A stretch of DNA of 64,000 bases from Tabrizicola thermarum (GCF_003574395.1 NZ_QMJY01000078.1:51075-115074), one strand, 5' to 3'. Positions 18,215 through 27,409 are shown, counted from the first letter of the stretch. Notes: generated by a model from the letters alone, not told the origin. Made by a program: numbers and translations.

Positions 18215-18919
18215 CTAGGGCGCCCCAAGGCTGTCGTCATCACCATCGTCGCCCTTTTCGCTGCGGCGTTTCAGCTTTGCCGCCGCCTCGGCCAGCTTGG
18301 CGCGCATCTTCGTGCGCCGCTCGGCCCGCTCGTGCGCGGTGGCGGCACGGGCCTTCTGATAGGCTTCGACCAGGGGGATGGTGATGTAATAGGCGATGGC
18401 GCTGATGACGATGGCCGGGCCAAGCGCGCCGATGAACCAGGGCAGGTAGATCTCGTTCCAGAACTGGATCAGCCCGTCCCACTGCGCCTTCTCCGGCCCG
18501 AACAGGGCCATGAAGTTGAACCACAGGTCATGGCCCGCGTTTTCCAGCGCGCTCCAGATGTACTTGAAGTTCAAAGGCGCCTCGATCCCGAGGATCCAGT
18601 GGCCCAGCCAGACCGAAAAGACCGTGAAGGGCGGCGTGGTCAGCGGGTTGGTGTTGAAGGTGCCCAGCAGGGCCGCCAGCACATTGCCGCGCATCAGCCG
18701 GGCCATGCCCCAGGCCGCCAGGAACTGCATCCCCGGCAGGGGCAGGAAGCCGATGAAGAAGCCGGCAAAGACCCCGCGCGCCACCCGGTGCGGCTGGTCG
18801 GGCAGGCGCCGCATGCGGTAGATCACATAGCGCGTCGCGCGCTTGAAGCCCGATTTCGGATAGACCTGCTCGCGCAGCCATTCGCCCCAACCGACCGGAT
18901 CCCTGCGCTTGAAAACCAA
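18215..18919 (-). CDS. DUF2062 domain membrane protein
   Basis: A 234-residue membrane protein with the DUF2062 pattern: a basic N-terminus, RRLPDQPHRVARGVFAGFFI, then FLPLPGMQFLAAWGMARLMRGN, GTFNTNPLTTPPF, and a late membrane segment before a strongly basic, charged tail of about 40 residues. Function is unknown; related proteins are thought to sit in the inner membrane. It is placed between rsh and pdxJ, as in other Rhodobacterales. Confidence 0.8.
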   Translation of the reverse strand: MVFKRRDPVGWGEWLREQVYPKSGFKRATRYVIYRMRRLPDQPHRVARGVFAGFFIGFLPLPGMQFLAAWGMARLMRGNVLAALLGTFNTNPLTTPPFTVFSVWLGHWILGIEAPLNFKYIWSALENAGHDLWFNFMALFGPEKAQWDGLIQFWNEIYLPWFIGALGPAIVISAIAYYITIPLVEAYQKARAATAHERAERRTKMRAKLAEAAAKLKRRSEKGDDGDDDSLGAP

Positions 18920-18959
18920 CTGACTGCCTCTTCGACCCGATTAAGCCCGTTCTGCTGTC

Positions 18960-21080
18960 CTATGGCCGCCGTGTCAAATCCCGATGACGCGATATCTGCG
19001 CCACGTCGGTTTCGGCTTCCAGTGCGGTCATGACCATGTGCAGATGCTCAACATCCCGCAGGTCCACGTCAACAATGAGGCGATAGAAGTCCGGTTTCCG
19101 GTCGGTAAAGCGCAGGTCGCTGATATTGGCCTTCTGCTCGCCGATCAGCGTGCAGATGCGCCCCAGGACGCCCGCGTCGTTCGAAATCGTCATGTCCAGG
19201 CTGACCGTGAACACCGGCTTGTGACGGCCAGAATGCCAGTGCAGATCGACCCAGCGCGAGGTCTGGTCCTCGAACTCTTCCAGCGCGGGGCAGTCGATGG
19301 CATGGACCACCACGCCCTGCCCCCGGTAGGTGATTCCCACGATCCGCTCTCCCGGCACCGGCTGGCAGCAGTTCGCCCGCCGGAAGGCCTGATCCGCGGT
19401 CAGCCCGGCGACCGGGCGGCCGGAGTCCACTTCTTCCGCCACCGCCTGCGCCAGTTCGGGATACAGCGTCTCCACCACCCGCCGCGCCGGCAGTTCGGCC
19501 GACCCGACCCGTGCCAGAAGGTCGTTCTCGTCGGCCAGCCCCAGCATCTTGGCCGCCGTGCGCAGGGCCTTGTCGGTTGCCTTCTTGCCGACATGGTCGA
19601 AGGCCGCCCGCGCCAGCTCCTGACCCAGCTTGACGAACCGCCCCCGGTCCTCCTCGCGCAGGCTGCGCCGGATCGCCGCCTTCGCCCGGCCCGTGGTCAC
19701 GATGTCGATCCACGACGCCTGCGGCCGCTGCCCTTCCGCCGTGATGATCTCGACCGACTGGCCGTTCTTCAGCCGCGTCCACAGGGGCACCCGGATGCCG
19801 TCGATCTTGGCCGAGACGCAGGAATTGCCGATCCGCGTATGGATCGCATAGGCGAAATCCAGCGGAGTCGCCCCGCGCGGCAACTGGATCACGTCGCCCT
19901 TCGGCGTGAAGCAGAAGACCTGGTCGGAATACATCTCCAGCTTGACGTGCTCCAGGAACTCGTCCGTGTCGCCCTCGTCCAGCCGTTCCGTCAGCGCCGC
20001 GATCCACTTGGCCGGGTCCACCGCGAAGGGGTTCACCGCCCGCACGCCCTCGCGGTAGGACCAGTGCGCCGCAACGCCTGCCTCGGCCACCTCGTGCATC
20101 TCGCGCGTGCGGATCTGCACCTCGACCCGCTTGCCGTCGCGGCCGCTGACCGTGGTGTGGATCGACCGATAGCCGTTGTTCTTCGGCTGGCTGATGTAAT
20201 CCTTGAACCGCCCCGGCACCGCGCGCCAGCGCTGGTGGATCACGCCCAGAATCCGGTAGCAATCCGCGACCGAGGAACAGATCACCCGGAACCCGTAGAT
20301 GTCGGACAGCCGGCTGAAGGCCAGGTCCTTCTCCTGCATCTTGCGCCAGATGCTGTAGGGCTTCTTCGCGCGGCCGAACACGTCGGCCTCGATCCGCGCC
20401 TTCTCCAGCTCGTGCCGGATGTCGCCGCTGATCTGGTGGACCACATCGCCGGTCTCGCGCTGCAAGGTCAGGAAGCGGCGCATGATCGAATTGCGCGCCT
20501 CGGGGTTCAGGACCTTGAAGGACAGATCCTCCAGCTCCTCGCGCATCCACTGCATCCCCATCCGGCCCGCCAGCGGAGCGAAGATCTCCATCGTCTCGCG
20601 CGCCTTCTGGGCCTGCTTCTCCGGGCTCATCGACTTGATCGTCCGCATGTTGTGCAGACGGTCGGCCAGTTTCACCAGGATGACCCGCAGGTCGCGGGAC
20701 ATCGCCATGAACAGCTTGCGGAAGTTCTCGGCCTGCTGGCTTTCGGTGCTGGACAGTTGCAGGTTCGTCAGCTTGGTCACGCCGTCGACCAGCTCGGCCA
20801 CTTCCTCGCCGAACTGGGCCGCAAGATCGGCATAGGTCGACCGCGTGTCCTCGATCGTGTCGTGCAGCAGGGCGGTGACGATCGTCGCATCATCCAGCCG
20901 CTGCTCGGTCAGGATCGCCGCCACCGCGACGGGATGGGTGAAATAGGGCTCGCCCGATTTGCGGAACTGGCCCTCATGCATCTTCAGGCCATAGGCATAG
21001 GCCCGGCGGATCAGGTCGGCATTGCACCGCGGGTTGTAGTTGCGGACCAGGGCGATGAGGTCTTCGACGTCGATCATCAC
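18960..21080 (-). CDS. rsh: RelA/SpoT-type (p)ppGpp synthetase/hydrolase
   Basis: A 706-residue bifunctional Rsh. The N-terminal HD hydrolase domain is intact (HPVAVAAIL, LLHDTIEDT, KLADRLHNMRT), followed by the synthetase domain (YRSIHTTVSGRDGKRVEVQIRT with the catalytic Glu), a TGS domain (FTPKGDVIQLPRGATPLDFAY) and a C-terminal ACT domain (DAGVLGRICTLIGEQKANI). It makes and degrades the starvation alarmone in response to uncharged tRNA or other limits. It is the sole Rsh in most alphaproteobacteria and lies 24 bases behind rpoZ. Start may be Met1 or Met2. Confidence 0.95.
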   Translation of the reverse strand: MMIDVEDLIALVRNYNPRCNADLIRRAYAYGLKMHEGQFRKSGEPYFTHPVAVAAILTEQRLDDATIVTALLHDTIEDTRSTYADLAAQFGEEVAELVDGVTKLTNLQLSSTESQQAENFRKLFMAMSRDLRVILVKLADRLHNMRTIKSMSPEKQAQKARETMEIFAPLAGRMGMQWMREELEDLSFKVLNPEARNSIMRRFLTLQRETGDVVHQISGDIRHELEKARIEADVFGRAKKPYSIWRKMQEKDLAFSRLSDIYGFRVICSSVADCYRILGVIHQRWRAVPGRFKDYISQPKNNGYRSIHTTVSGRDGKRVEVQIRTREMHEVAEAGVAAHWSYREGVRAVNPFAVDPAKWIAALTERLDEGDTDEFLEHVKLEMYSDQVFCFTPKGDVIQLPRGATPLDFAYAIHTRIGNSCVSAKIDGIRVPLWTRLKNGQSVEIITAEGQRPQASWIDIVTTGRAKAAIRRSLREEDRGRFVKLGQELARAAFDHVGKKATDKALRTAAKMLGLADENDLLARVGSAELPARRVVETLYPELAQAVAEEVDSGRPVAGLTADQAFRRANCCQPVPGERIVGITYRGQGVVVHAIDCPALEEFEDQTSRWVDLHWHSGRHKPVFTVSLDMTISNDAGVLGRICTLIGEQKANISDLRFTDRKPDFYRLIVDVDLRDVEHLHMVMTALEAETDVAQISRHRDLTRRP

Positions 21081-21104
21081 CGCCCCTTCGCGGGGAAACC
21101 CCCG

Positions 21105-21458
21105 TCAGAACTCGCCCTGGGCTTCCATCAGCGCGCGCAGCAGCTTTTCTTCCGACATGTCGTCGGCCATCGGACGATCGATCTCGCCACCCATGAGCAG
21201 CGCCATCTGATCCTCTTCCGGCTCGTCGACCTCGATCTGGGTCTGATAGCTTTCGATCATCCGCTCGCGCAGAACCTCGGCCGAAATCGCCTCTTCCGCG
21301 ATCTCGCGCAGCGCGACGACCGGGTTCTTGTCGTTGTCGCGATCCACCAGGACGGGCGAGCCCGCAGCGATCTCGCGCGCCCGGTGGGCGGCCAGCATCA
21401 CCAGCTCGAACCGGTTCGGGACCTTGTCAACGCAATCTTCGACCGTCACGCGGGCCAT
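21105..21458 (-). CDS. rpoZ: RNA polymerase omega subunit
   Basis: A 117-residue omega subunit with [30 protein letters not shown] at its N-terminus (shown here only as the start MARVTVEDC and [12 protein letters not shown]), the conserved core contacting beta-prime, followed by an acidic C-terminal extension. It stabilises RNA polymerase and forms part of one ppGpp site in proteobacteria, which fits its operon with rsh 24 bases downstream. Confidence 0.95.
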   Translation of the reverse strand: MARVTVEDCVDKVPNRFELVMLAAHRAREIAAGSPVLVDRDNDKNPVVALREIAEEAISAEVLRERMIESYQTQIEVDEPEEDQMALLMGGEIDRPMADDMSEEKLLRALMEAQGEF

Positions 21459-21569
21459 GGGGATACTCCAATCGGCAAACTTCGCTGGAAGACGCCTCTT
21501 TATGCCGCCCGGACAGGCTTGACAAGCGGCAAATCGGCCAAATTCAGGGGGTTTGATCCTGCAAGGCGA

Positions 21570-22130
21570 TCACAACGGCTTCACCGCCGCGACATCCGCG
21601 GCAGGCAGGGCCGCCAGCATCGCGGCGACGGTCTGCCCGGTGCGCGGATGCACCCAGTCCGGCGCCACCTCCGCCAGGGGCACCAGCACGAAGGCCCGAT
21701 CCTGTAGCCGCGGATGCGGCAGGATCAGGCGATCCGGGGCACTTCCGATCTGGCGGTCCGGCGACAGATTGCGCCATTCGTCCTGCGCATCCCCATCCGG
21801 CAGGACCGAATCGCCCAGGGCCAGAAGGTCGATGTCCAGCGTCCGCATGCCCCAGCGGGTGTCGCGCCTGCGGCCGAACCGCTCTTCGACCCGGTGCAGC
21901 ACAGCCAGAATTGCCGTTGCGTCACTTTCCGCATCGACCGTCAGCATCGCCGCGGCATTCACATAGTCCGGCCCGGCGCCCGCCGGAAAGCAGGGCGTCG
22001 CGAAGAATCGGCTAACCGCAAGAAGCGAAAGGCCTTCTTCGGAAAGCGCTTTGAGAGCGCGCGCCAAAGTCGTCTCCGGGGGATCGCCCCGGAATGGCAG
22101 GTTTGCGCCGAGTGCAACCAGTGCGTGCAT
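21570..22130 (-). CDS. folK: 2-amino-4-hydroxy-6-hydroxymethyldihydropteridine pyrophosphokinase
   Basis: A HPPK of about 186 residues. The N-terminus HALVALGANLPF, the RRDTRWGMRTLDIDLLALGD block (family signature RWGPRTLDIDLL) and LPHPRLQDRAFVLVPL are diagnostic. It transfers pyrophosphate from ATP to the pterin in folate synthesis. Start choice: ATG 22130 has GGTGA five bases upstream; in-frame ATGs at 22142 and 22169 are weaker. It lies 111 bases upstream of rpoZ on the same strand. Confidence 0.92.
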   Translation of the reverse strand: MHALVALGANLPFRGDPPETTLARALKALSEEGLSLLAVSRFFATPCFPAGAGPDYVNAAAMLTVDAESDATAILAVLHRVEERFGRRRDTRWGMRTLDIDLLALGDSVLPDGDAQDEWRNLSPDRQIGSAPDRLILPHPRLQDRAFVLVPLAEVAPDWVHPRTGQTVAAMLAALPAADVAAVKPL

Positions 22131-22285
22131 GGAGTTCACCATCGCCGGGATTATTTTCCTATACTTCACTTGTCGGAAACCTCGTCCGACTGCTATTCAC
22201 AAGGGGTTAGCCGCGCGAAATTCCATTTTGGCCGTGCACAAGACACGACACATTGCTTCCGCGGCGACATTGAGGGGACCTTTAC

Positions 22286-22861
22286 ATGTTTTACAAGGAC
22301 GAACGGCTAGCGCTGTTCATTGATGGTTCGAACCTTTACGCGGCCGCCAAGGCGCTTGGTTTCGACATCGACTACAAGCTGTTGCGGATGGAGTTCATGC
22401 GTCGGGGCAAACTGCTCCGCGCCTTCTACTACACCGCACTGCTGGAAAACGACGACTACTCGCCGATCCGGCCGCTGGTGGACTGGCTGCACTACAACGG
22501 CTTCACCATGCGCACGAAACCGGCGAAGGAATACACCGACAGCCAGGGTCGCCGGAAGGTGAAGGGCAACATGGACATCGAACTGTGCGTCGATGCCATG
22601 GAGCTTGCGGCGCGCGTCGATCATGTGGTGCTCTTCTCCGGCGACGGCGACTTCCGTCCGCTGGTGGAAAGCCTGCAACGTCAGGGGGTTCGGGTGTCGG
22701 TGGTGTCCACCATCCGCAGCCAGCCGCCGATGATCGCGGACGAACTCCGCCGCCAGGCCGACAACTTCATCGAGCTGGACGAGCTGCGCGAAGTCATCGG
22801 CCGCCCGCCGCGCGAACCGCGCCCGGTGGTCGGCGAAGAGGTCGCGGTCGAGGCGAAGTGA
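22286..22861 (+). CDS. NYN domain protein (LabA/DUF88 type)
   Basis: A 191-residue PIN-fold NYN protein. The acidic metal-site motifs are visible: LFIDGSNLYAAAK at residues 8-20 (Asp11), KGNMDIELCVDAM in the middle and SGDGDFRPLVESL further on. NYN proteins of the LabA branch are putative RNases that cut or process RNA. The gene has its own ATG after GAGGGGACC and is divergent from folK. Target RNA is unknown. Confidence 0.85.
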   Translation: MFYKDERLALFIDGSNLYAAAKALGFDIDYKLLRMEFMRRGKLLRAFYYTALLENDDYSPIRPLVDWLHYNGFTMRTKPAKEYTDSQGRRKVKGNMDIELCVDAMELAARVDHVVLFSGDGDFRPLVESLQRQGVRVSVVSTIRSQPPMIADELRRQADNFIELDELREVIGRPPREPRPVVGEEVAVEAK

Positions 22862-22907
22862 GGTCCGGGATCACCGGGGTGGCTGGGGAGCGCCTCGTGA
22901 TCGCGGC

Positions 22908-23336
22908 ATGATCGCGCTGTCAGGCCTGTTCGTCGCGGCCTTTCTGGCCGCGACGCCGGTTCCGTTTCAGTCGGAAGTGGTGTTCCTCGGCCTTCAGGCT
23001 GCGGGATCAGAGACGTTCTGGCTGGTCGTTGTCGCCTCTGTCGGCAACACGCTCGGGTCCTGCGTGACCTATGGCCTTGGCCGCTGGCTCTCGGACCAGC
23101 GCGACCACCGCTGGTTTCCCTTGAAGCCCGCCCGGATGGCGCGGGCCGAAGGCTGGTGGGCGCGCTGGGGCCTGTGGCTGCTGCTGCTCAGCTGGGCGCC
23201 GTTCGGCGACATGATCGTGGCCCTGTCCGGGGTGCTGCGCGTGCCGTTTGCGGTGTTCCTCCTCCTCGTCGCCATCGCCAAGACCGGCCGCTATATCGCG
23301 CTGGGTTGGCTCGGGGCCGCAGCCTTCGGCGCCTGA
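22908..23336 (+). CDS. YqaA/DedA-like small membrane protein
   Basis: A 142-residue membrane protein with four or five hydrophobic segments and the motif ATPVPFQSEVVFLG near the N-terminus, SVGNTLGSCVTYGLGRW, and SWAPFGDMIVALSGVLRVPF. This is the VTT/DedA-like YqaA family, thought to act in lipid or solute movement at the inner membrane; no substrate is proven. It lies 46 bases after the NYN gene. The stop is followed by a strong hairpin and then the first copy of the 72-bp element. Confidence 0.78.
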   Translation: MIALSGLFVAAFLAATPVPFQSEVVFLGLQAAGSETFWLVVVASVGNTLGSCVTYGLGRWLSDQRDHRWFPLKPARMARAEGWWARWGLWLLLLSWAPFGDMIVALSGVLRVPFAVFLLLVAIAKTGRYIALGWLGAAAFGA

Positions 23337-23364
23337 CCACACCGCTCGACGGCCCCCTTCGGGC

Positions 23365-23394
23365 CTCCTCGCTCGGGTCCCACCCGACGAGGAG
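23365..23394. terminator. hairpin after YqaA-like gene
   Basis: Nested stems CTCCTCG/CGAGGAG (23365-23371, 23388-23394) and CGGGT/ACCCG (23374-23378, 23382-23386) form a strong GC-rich hairpin 28 bases after the stop at 23336. There is no T-run, so it may be a rho-type or processed 3' end, or a member of the hairpin family seen after other stops. Confidence 0.5.
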
Positions 23395-23433
23395 ACGAAG
23401 TCGAACGAGGAGGCGGACGAGAAGGCGTAGAAG

Positions 23434-23505
23434 TTAACCGATCCCTAACGCCCACAGCCAACCCCTTGAAATCCCTCACCCCGCAAATCGCGCCGCGCGC
23501 GGCGC
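23434..23505 (+). repeat. 72-bp intergenic element, copy A (upstream of ispH)
   Basis: Begins TTAACC (23434), carries TAACG at 23446-23450, AACC-NN-TTGA at 23460-23469 and ends with the palindrome-like GCGCCGCGCGCGGCGC at 23490-23505. Copies B (48371) and C (63854) keep every one of these blocks at the same spacing. TTAA-N7-CTAA resembles a CtrA site. Copy A lies 58 bases upstream of the ispH start. Confidence 0.85.
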
Positions 23506-23563
23506 TGGACGCGGCTGCCTTCACCCCCTAAACCTGTGCCCGACCCCTGCCGGAACCCGCCCC

Positions 23564-24517
23564 ATGCCCGACCTGCCCCCCCTCACCCTCTCCCTCGCCG
23601 CCCCCCGCGGCTTTTGCGCCGGGGTGGACCGGGCGATCAAGATCGTCGAGATGGCCCTGCAGAAATGGGGCGCCCCCGTCTACGTCCGGCACGAGATCGT
23701 CCACAACAGGTTTGTGGTCGACGCCCTGAAGGCGAAAGGCGCGATCTTCGTCGAGGACCTGGCAGACTGCCCCACCGACCGCCCCGTGGTCTTCTCCGCT
23801 CACGGCGTCCCCAAATCCGTCCCCGCCGAGGCCGCCGCCCGGAACATGATCGCGGTGGACGCGACCTGCCCCCTCGTCACCAAGGTCCACAACGAAGCCG
23901 CCCGCCACCACGAGGCCGGGACCCAGATGATCTACATCGGCCACGCCGGCCACCCCGAGACCATCGGCACCATGGGCCAGCTCCCACCGGGCGAGGTCCT
24001 GCTGGTCGAGACCGTCGAGGACGTGGCGAAGCTCACGGTCCGCGACCCTGCGAAACTCGCCTTCATCACCCAGACCACCCTCTCGGTCGACGACACCGCC
24101 GAGATCGCCGCCGCCCTGAAGGCACGCTTCCCGCTCATCCACGCCCCCGCCCACGACGACATCTGCTACGCCACCACCAACCGCCAGGCCGCCGTCAAGG
24201 CGATGGCGCCGAAGATCGACGCTCTCCTCGTGATCGGCGCCCCCAATTCCTCGAACTCCCGACGCCTGGTCGAGGTCGGCACCGCCGCCGGCTGCCCCTA
24301 TTCCATGCTGATCCAGCGCGCCGCCGACATCGACTGGCGCGCCCTCCAAGGCGCCCGTGCCATCGGCCTGACCGCCGGGGCCAGCGCGCCCGAGGTCCTT
24401 GTCACCGAAGTCATCGACGCCTTCCGCGCCCGCTACGATGTTACCCTCGATCTGGTGGAGACCGCCGTCGAGGACATCGAATTCAAGGTCCCCCGCATCC
24501 TGCGCGAGCCTGTCTGA
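23564..24517 (+). CDS. ispH: 4-hydroxy-3-methylbut-2-enyl diphosphate reductase
   Basis: A 317-residue IspH (LytB). Three conserved Cys that hold the [4Fe-4S] cluster are visible: [13 protein letters not shown] (Cys18), [12 protein letters not shown] (about Cys101) and [11 protein letters not shown] (about Cys202); [10 protein letters not shown] is the diphosphate-binding block. It makes IPP and DMAPP at the end of the MEP isoprenoid pathway. Its stop overlaps the ATG of the next gene by one base (TGATG). Confidence 0.96.
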   Translation: MPDLPPLTLSLAAPRGFCAGVDRAIKIVEMALQKWGAPVYVRHEIVHNRFVVDALKAKGAIFVEDLADCPTDRPVVFSAHGVPKSVPAEAAARNMIAVDATCPLVTKVHNEAARHHEAGTQMIYIGHAGHPETIGTMGQLPPGEVLLVETVEDVAKLTVRDPAKLAFITQTTLSVDDTAEIAAALKARFPLIHAPAHDDICYATTNRQAAVKAMAPKIDALLVIGAPNSSNSRRLVEVGTAAGCPYSMLIQRAADIDWRALQGARAIGLTAGASAPEVLVTEVIDAFRARYDVTLDLVETAVEDIEFKVPRILREPV

Positions 24518-24987
24518 TGTTGCGTCGCCTCGCCCTCTTTCTCGCCCTGAGCCTGCCCGTCCAAGCCGACGAACTCGCCCCGGTCCTCGTCAACTATTGG
24601 ACCAACAACGGCAGCCTTCCCCCGGAATATGCCTGGGAGACCAGCATCCTGATCCGCGAGGACGGGCAGCTGGAGCTGAAGCACTGCAAGGGATATGAGA
24701 CGGAAGGCCCGGCCTGCAAACTGCGCCGCGCCAAGGTTCCCGAGGCCGCGCTGGACGCGATCCGGACGGCAGCCAGGGAAAGCGGCCTGGTCGCAAGGCC
24801 CGCCCGTGAGACGGATACCCCGATTGTCGGCGGGGGGCTGGCCTGGGGGCGCGTGACCCTTGCCGAGGGCACGGTCGACCTTCCCTCCCAGCCCCGCGAC
24901 GCCGATGTCGAGCGTGTCGGCAAGGTCCTGGCCGCCATCGCCGCCGCGATCCCGCCACGCTTCAACCGTTTCACCGACCCGGACTGA
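24517..24987 (+). CDS. small exported protein of unknown function
   Basis: A 156-residue protein with an N-terminal signal peptide (LRRLALFLALSLPVQA, cleavage near residue 18). The mature domain has a pair of Cys (HCKGYETEGPACKLRR) that could form a disulfide and the blocks NYWTNNGSLPPEYAW and TVDLPSQPRDADVERVG. I do not recognise a family. The ATG overlaps the ispH stop, so it is translationally coupled to ispH, though nothing suggests a role in isoprenoid synthesis. Confidence 0.65.
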   Translation: MLRRLALFLALSLPVQADELAPVLVNYWTNNGSLPPEYAWETSILIREDGQLELKHCKGYETEGPACKLRRAKVPEAALDAIRTAARESGLVARPARETDTPIVGGGLAWGRVTLAEGTVDLPSQPRDADVERVGKVLAAIAAAIPPRFNRFTDPD

Positions 24988-25023
24988 CTGGCCTTGCGCC
25001 GCACCTCAGGCTAGATCAGCGCC

Positions 25024-25485
25024 ATGACCGACGACACCCGCATTCCCCGTCCCGCCCTCTTGCTCGGCCTTGCCGGGCTGATCCCGTTCCTCTGGTCGGC
25101 CGCCACGCACCTGTCCCCGGCCCTGTCGGGCATGGCCGGGCAATGGCTTTCCCCGATGTTCCTGGGCGCCTATGTCGGGCTGACCTACGGCACCGTCATC
25201 CTCGCCTTCATGTCCGGCGTCCTCTGGGGCTTTGCGACCAGGGCCGAAGGTCGTGAGGCGACCCTGGCCTACACGCTCTCGGTCATCCCCGCGCTCTGGG
25301 CATTCTTCATGGTGACCGACGCCTCCGACAGCTCGAGGATCTTCCTCGCGGCGGGCTTCGTCGGTCTCCTTCTGCTCGACGCGATGTTTTCCGCCTGGGG
25401 CCTTGCCCCGCGCTGGTGGCTGCGCCTCAGGGTCATGCTGACCGTGGTGGTCCTGGCCTGCCTCGCCATCCCCTTGCAGGCCTGA
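25024..25485 (+). CDS. DUF3429 family membrane protein
   Basis: A 153-residue protein with five hydrophobic segments ([52 protein letters not shown] and others). The [13 protein letters not shown] block and the overall layout fit DUF3429, an inner-membrane family of unknown function. It ends one base before rnhA, so the two are co-transcribed. Confidence 0.72.
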   Translation: MTDDTRIPRPALLLGLAGLIPFLWSAATHLSPALSGMAGQWLSPMFLGAYVGLTYGTVILAFMSGVLWGFATRAEGREATLAYTLSVIPALWAFFMVTDASDSSRIFLAAGFVGLLLLDAMFSAWGLAPRWWLRLRVMLTVVVLACLAIPLQA

Positions 25486-25486
25486 G

Positions 25487-25945
25487 ATGGCCGAACTTTT
25501 CGCCTATACCGATGGCGCCTGTTCCGGCAACCCCGGCCCGGGCGGCTGGGGCGTGCTGCTGATCGCCCGCGAGAACGGCACCGTCGTCAAGGAACGCGAG
25601 CTTTCCGGCGGCGAGGCGCTGACCACCAACAACCGGATGGAACTCCTCGCCGCGATCTCGGCGCTGGAAGCTCTGACCCGGCCCTCCGAAGTGACCATCG
25701 TCACCGACAGCGCCTATGTGAAGAACGGCATCACCGAATGGCTGGACGGCTGGAAGCGCAAGGGCTGGCGCACGGCGGGGGGCTCTCCGGTCAAGAATGT
25801 CGAGCTTTGGCAACGGCTTGAGGCTGCCGCCGCCCGGCACAAGGTAACCTGGCGCTGGATCAAGGGCCATGCGGGCCACGCGGAAAACGAACGCGCCGAT
25901 GCCCTGGCCCGTGCCGGGATGGCGCCGTTCAAGGCCCCGGCCTGA
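25487..25945 (+). CDS. rnhA: Ribonuclease HI
   Basis: A 152-residue RNase HI. The DEDD residues are visible in [18 protein letters not shown] (Asp9), [13 protein letters not shown] (Glu near 51), [11 protein letters not shown] (Asp near 74) and [12 protein letters not shown] (final Asp near 140). It removes RNA from RNA-DNA hybrids. Its stop codon overlaps the ATG of the TRIC-like gene by one base (TGATG, 25943-25947). Confidence 0.96.
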   Translation: MAELFAYTDGACSGNPGPGGWGVLLIARENGTVVKERELSGGEALTTNNRMELLAAISALEALTRPSEVTIVTDSAYVKNGITEWLDGWKRKGWRTAGGSPVKNVELWQRLEAAAARHKVTWRWIKGHAGHAENERADALARAGMAPFKAPA

Positions 25946-26589
25946 TGTCGGCTTTCACGCTTCAGGATGGGCTCGACTATGCCTCGGTTCTGGTCTTTGC
26001 GCTGACCGGAGCGCTGGCGGCCAGCCGGTCGCAGCTTGACATCGTGGGCTTCATCTTCATCGCCTGCCTGACGGCCGTCGGCGGCGGCACCCTGCGCGAC
26101 ACGATCCTGAACCGCGAGGTGTTCTGGGTCGCCGATCCCCTGCCGCTGGGCGTAGCCACCGCCGCCGCGATCCTGGTCTTCTTCTCCGCGCATCTTCTGG
26201 AAAGCCGCTATCGCGCGCTTTTGTGGTTCGACGCCTTCGCCCTTGCCGTCGCCGTCCCCGCCGGGGTCGCCGTGGCCCTGGCCGAGGGTCAGGGCTGGCC
26301 CATCGTCCTGGTGATGGGGATGCTGACAGGCTGCATGGGCGGCCTTCTGCGCGATGTGGTCTGCAACGAAGTGCCGCTGATCCTGAAACAGGGCGAGCTT
26401 TACGCCACCTGCGCCATGGCCGGGTCGCTTGGGGCGGTCCTGGCAGGCCTGGCCGGGCTGGGGGACGGCCTGTCGCTGGTGATCTGCGCCGCGCTCGTCT
26501 TTACCTTGCGCGCGGGCAGCATCGCATTGGGCTGGCGGCTCCCGGTCTACAGGTCGCAACCCCCGCGCCCGGGGGCGCCAAAGCGCTAG
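25945..26589 (+). CDS. trimeric intracellular cation channel (TRIC, UPF0126/YicG) family protein
   Basis: A 214-residue protein with seven predicted membrane segments and two repeats holding the family glycines and basic residues: DIVGFIFIACLTAVGGGTLRD in the first half and GMLTGCMGGLLRDVVCNE in the second. Prokaryotic TRIC proteins form trimeric cation-permeable channels; some relatives may carry glycine or other small solutes. Physiological role here is unknown. It is the last gene of the ispH-rnhA run. Confidence 0.82.
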   Translation: MSAFTLQDGLDYASVLVFALTGALAASRSQLDIVGFIFIACLTAVGGGTLRDTILNREVFWVADPLPLGVATAAAILVFFSAHLLESRYRALLWFDAFALAVAVPAGVAVALAEGQGWPIVLVMGMLTGCMGGLLRDVVCNEVPLILKQGELYATCAMAGSLGAVLAGLAGLGDGLSLVICAALVFTLRAGSIALGWRLPVYRSQPPRPGAPKR

Positions 26590-26604
26590 CGGGCTTGATC
26601 CGTG

Positions 26605-26618
26605 AACGAACATTCGTT
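26605..26618. promoter_or_regulatory. probable TetR operator
   Basis: AACGAA-CA-TTCGTT is a near-perfect palindrome placed 12 bases before the ATG of the TetR-type gene. AACG/CGTT half-sites are common for small TetR/AcrR regulators, so this is probably the site for autorepression. Confidence 0.6.
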
Positions 26619-26630
26619 TAGGTTCGGGGA

Positions 26631-27131
26631 ATGGCGCGCAAACGCATCATCCCGGACGCAACCGTCTTTGGCATCATCCAGCGCCTGCTGGAAGAGGGCG
26701 GCGACAAGGCGGTCTCCTTCGGCTCTGTCGCCACCGCGACCGGCCTTGCGCCGCCGACCCTGGTGCAGCGCTATGGCAGCCGCGATGCGATGGTGCGCGC
26801 GGCGCGGCTGGCCTTCTGGGATGCGCTGGACCAGCGGACGGGCGAAGCGGTGGCCGCAACCGCCGGCAAGGGGCCGCAGGGGCTGTTGAAGGCGATCGGC
26901 CCGGTCAAGGTCACGGAAATTGCCGCAGATCTGCGCGATCCCGACCTCGCGCAGCGCGCAGCGGCCTGGCGCGCAGGGGTCGAGGCCGCGCTGGCCGAAC
27001 GGCTCGGCTCTGGCACCAAGGCCCGCGAAAGCGCGGCGCTTCTGTTTGCCGCCTGGCAGGGCCTGGAGCTCTGGTCGGCGGCGGGGCCGACGGACCTGCG
27101 CCTGAAGGATGCGGTGAAACGGCTTACCTGA
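26631..27131 (+). CDS. TetR-family transcriptional regulator
   Basis: A 166-residue regulator with an N-terminal TetR-type helix-turn-helix (GDKAVSFGSVATATGLAPPTLVQRYGSRDAM region, about residues 24-55; core GLAPPTLVQRYGSRD) and a short helical ligand domain. At 166 residues it is shorter than most TetR proteins (about 190-220). A palindrome directly before its start suggests that it represses itself. Its 3' end overlaps the convergent GlsB-like gene by 8 bases. Ligand and other targets are unknown; the nearest candidate target is the upstream TRIC gene only if the operator is bidirectional. Confidence 0.78.
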   Translation: MARKRIIPDATVFGIIQRLLEEGGDKAVSFGSVATATGLAPPTLVQRYGSRDAMVRAARLAFWDALDQRTGEAVAATAGKGPQGLLKAIGPVKVTEIAADLRDPDLAQRAAAWRAGVEAALAERLGSGTKARESAALLFAAWQGLELWSAAGPTDLRLKDAVKRLT

Positions 27132-27357
27132 CCCAGGATTTCCACGCCCAGATCAGCACCAGCGCCCCCAGCAGCGCCCCGACGAACCCGGCCCCGATCC
27201 CCGCCAGCATCACCAGCCCGCGCAGGACCACGGTCCCGATCAGCGCGCCCAGCACGCCCAGCGCGATGGTGGACGGCGTGTCCATGTTCACCTTCAGGAT
27301 GCGGCTGGCCAGAAAGCCCGCGGCAACCCCGACGATCAAGAGAGCAACTAGCGGCAT
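27124..27357 (-). CDS. GlsB/YeaQ/YmgE-like small membrane protein
   Basis: A 77-residue protein made of two or three glycine-rich membrane segments (VALLIVGVAAGFLASRIL, ALGVLGALIGTVVLRGL, FVGALLGALVLIWAWKSW). Gly-rich GxxxG repeats are typical of the transglycosylase-associated GlsB/YeaQ family, often linked to general stress. It overlaps the TetR gene 3' end by 8 bases in convergent orientation, so antisense pairing of the mRNA ends is possible. Confidence 0.7.
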   Translation of the reverse strand: MPLVALLIVGVAAGFLASRILKVNMDTPSTIALGVLGALIGTVVLRGLVMLAGIGAGFVGALLGALVLIWAWKSWVR

Positions 27358-27409
27358 GGCGTCCCTCCCACCCTTGTCAGCGGAATATGGGAACCCCGAT
27401 ACCCCCGCG

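Noticed and set aside
18984..21707. A 907-codon plus-strand open frame opposite rsh
   Set aside because: Shadow of rsh and rpoZ in a GC-rich genome; composition is not protein-like and there is no start signal.
23536..24516. Upstream extension of the small exported protein frame across ispH
   Set aside because: The frame is open but the translated stretch is a shadow of ispH; the ATG at 24517 begins a proper signal peptide and overlaps the ispH stop.
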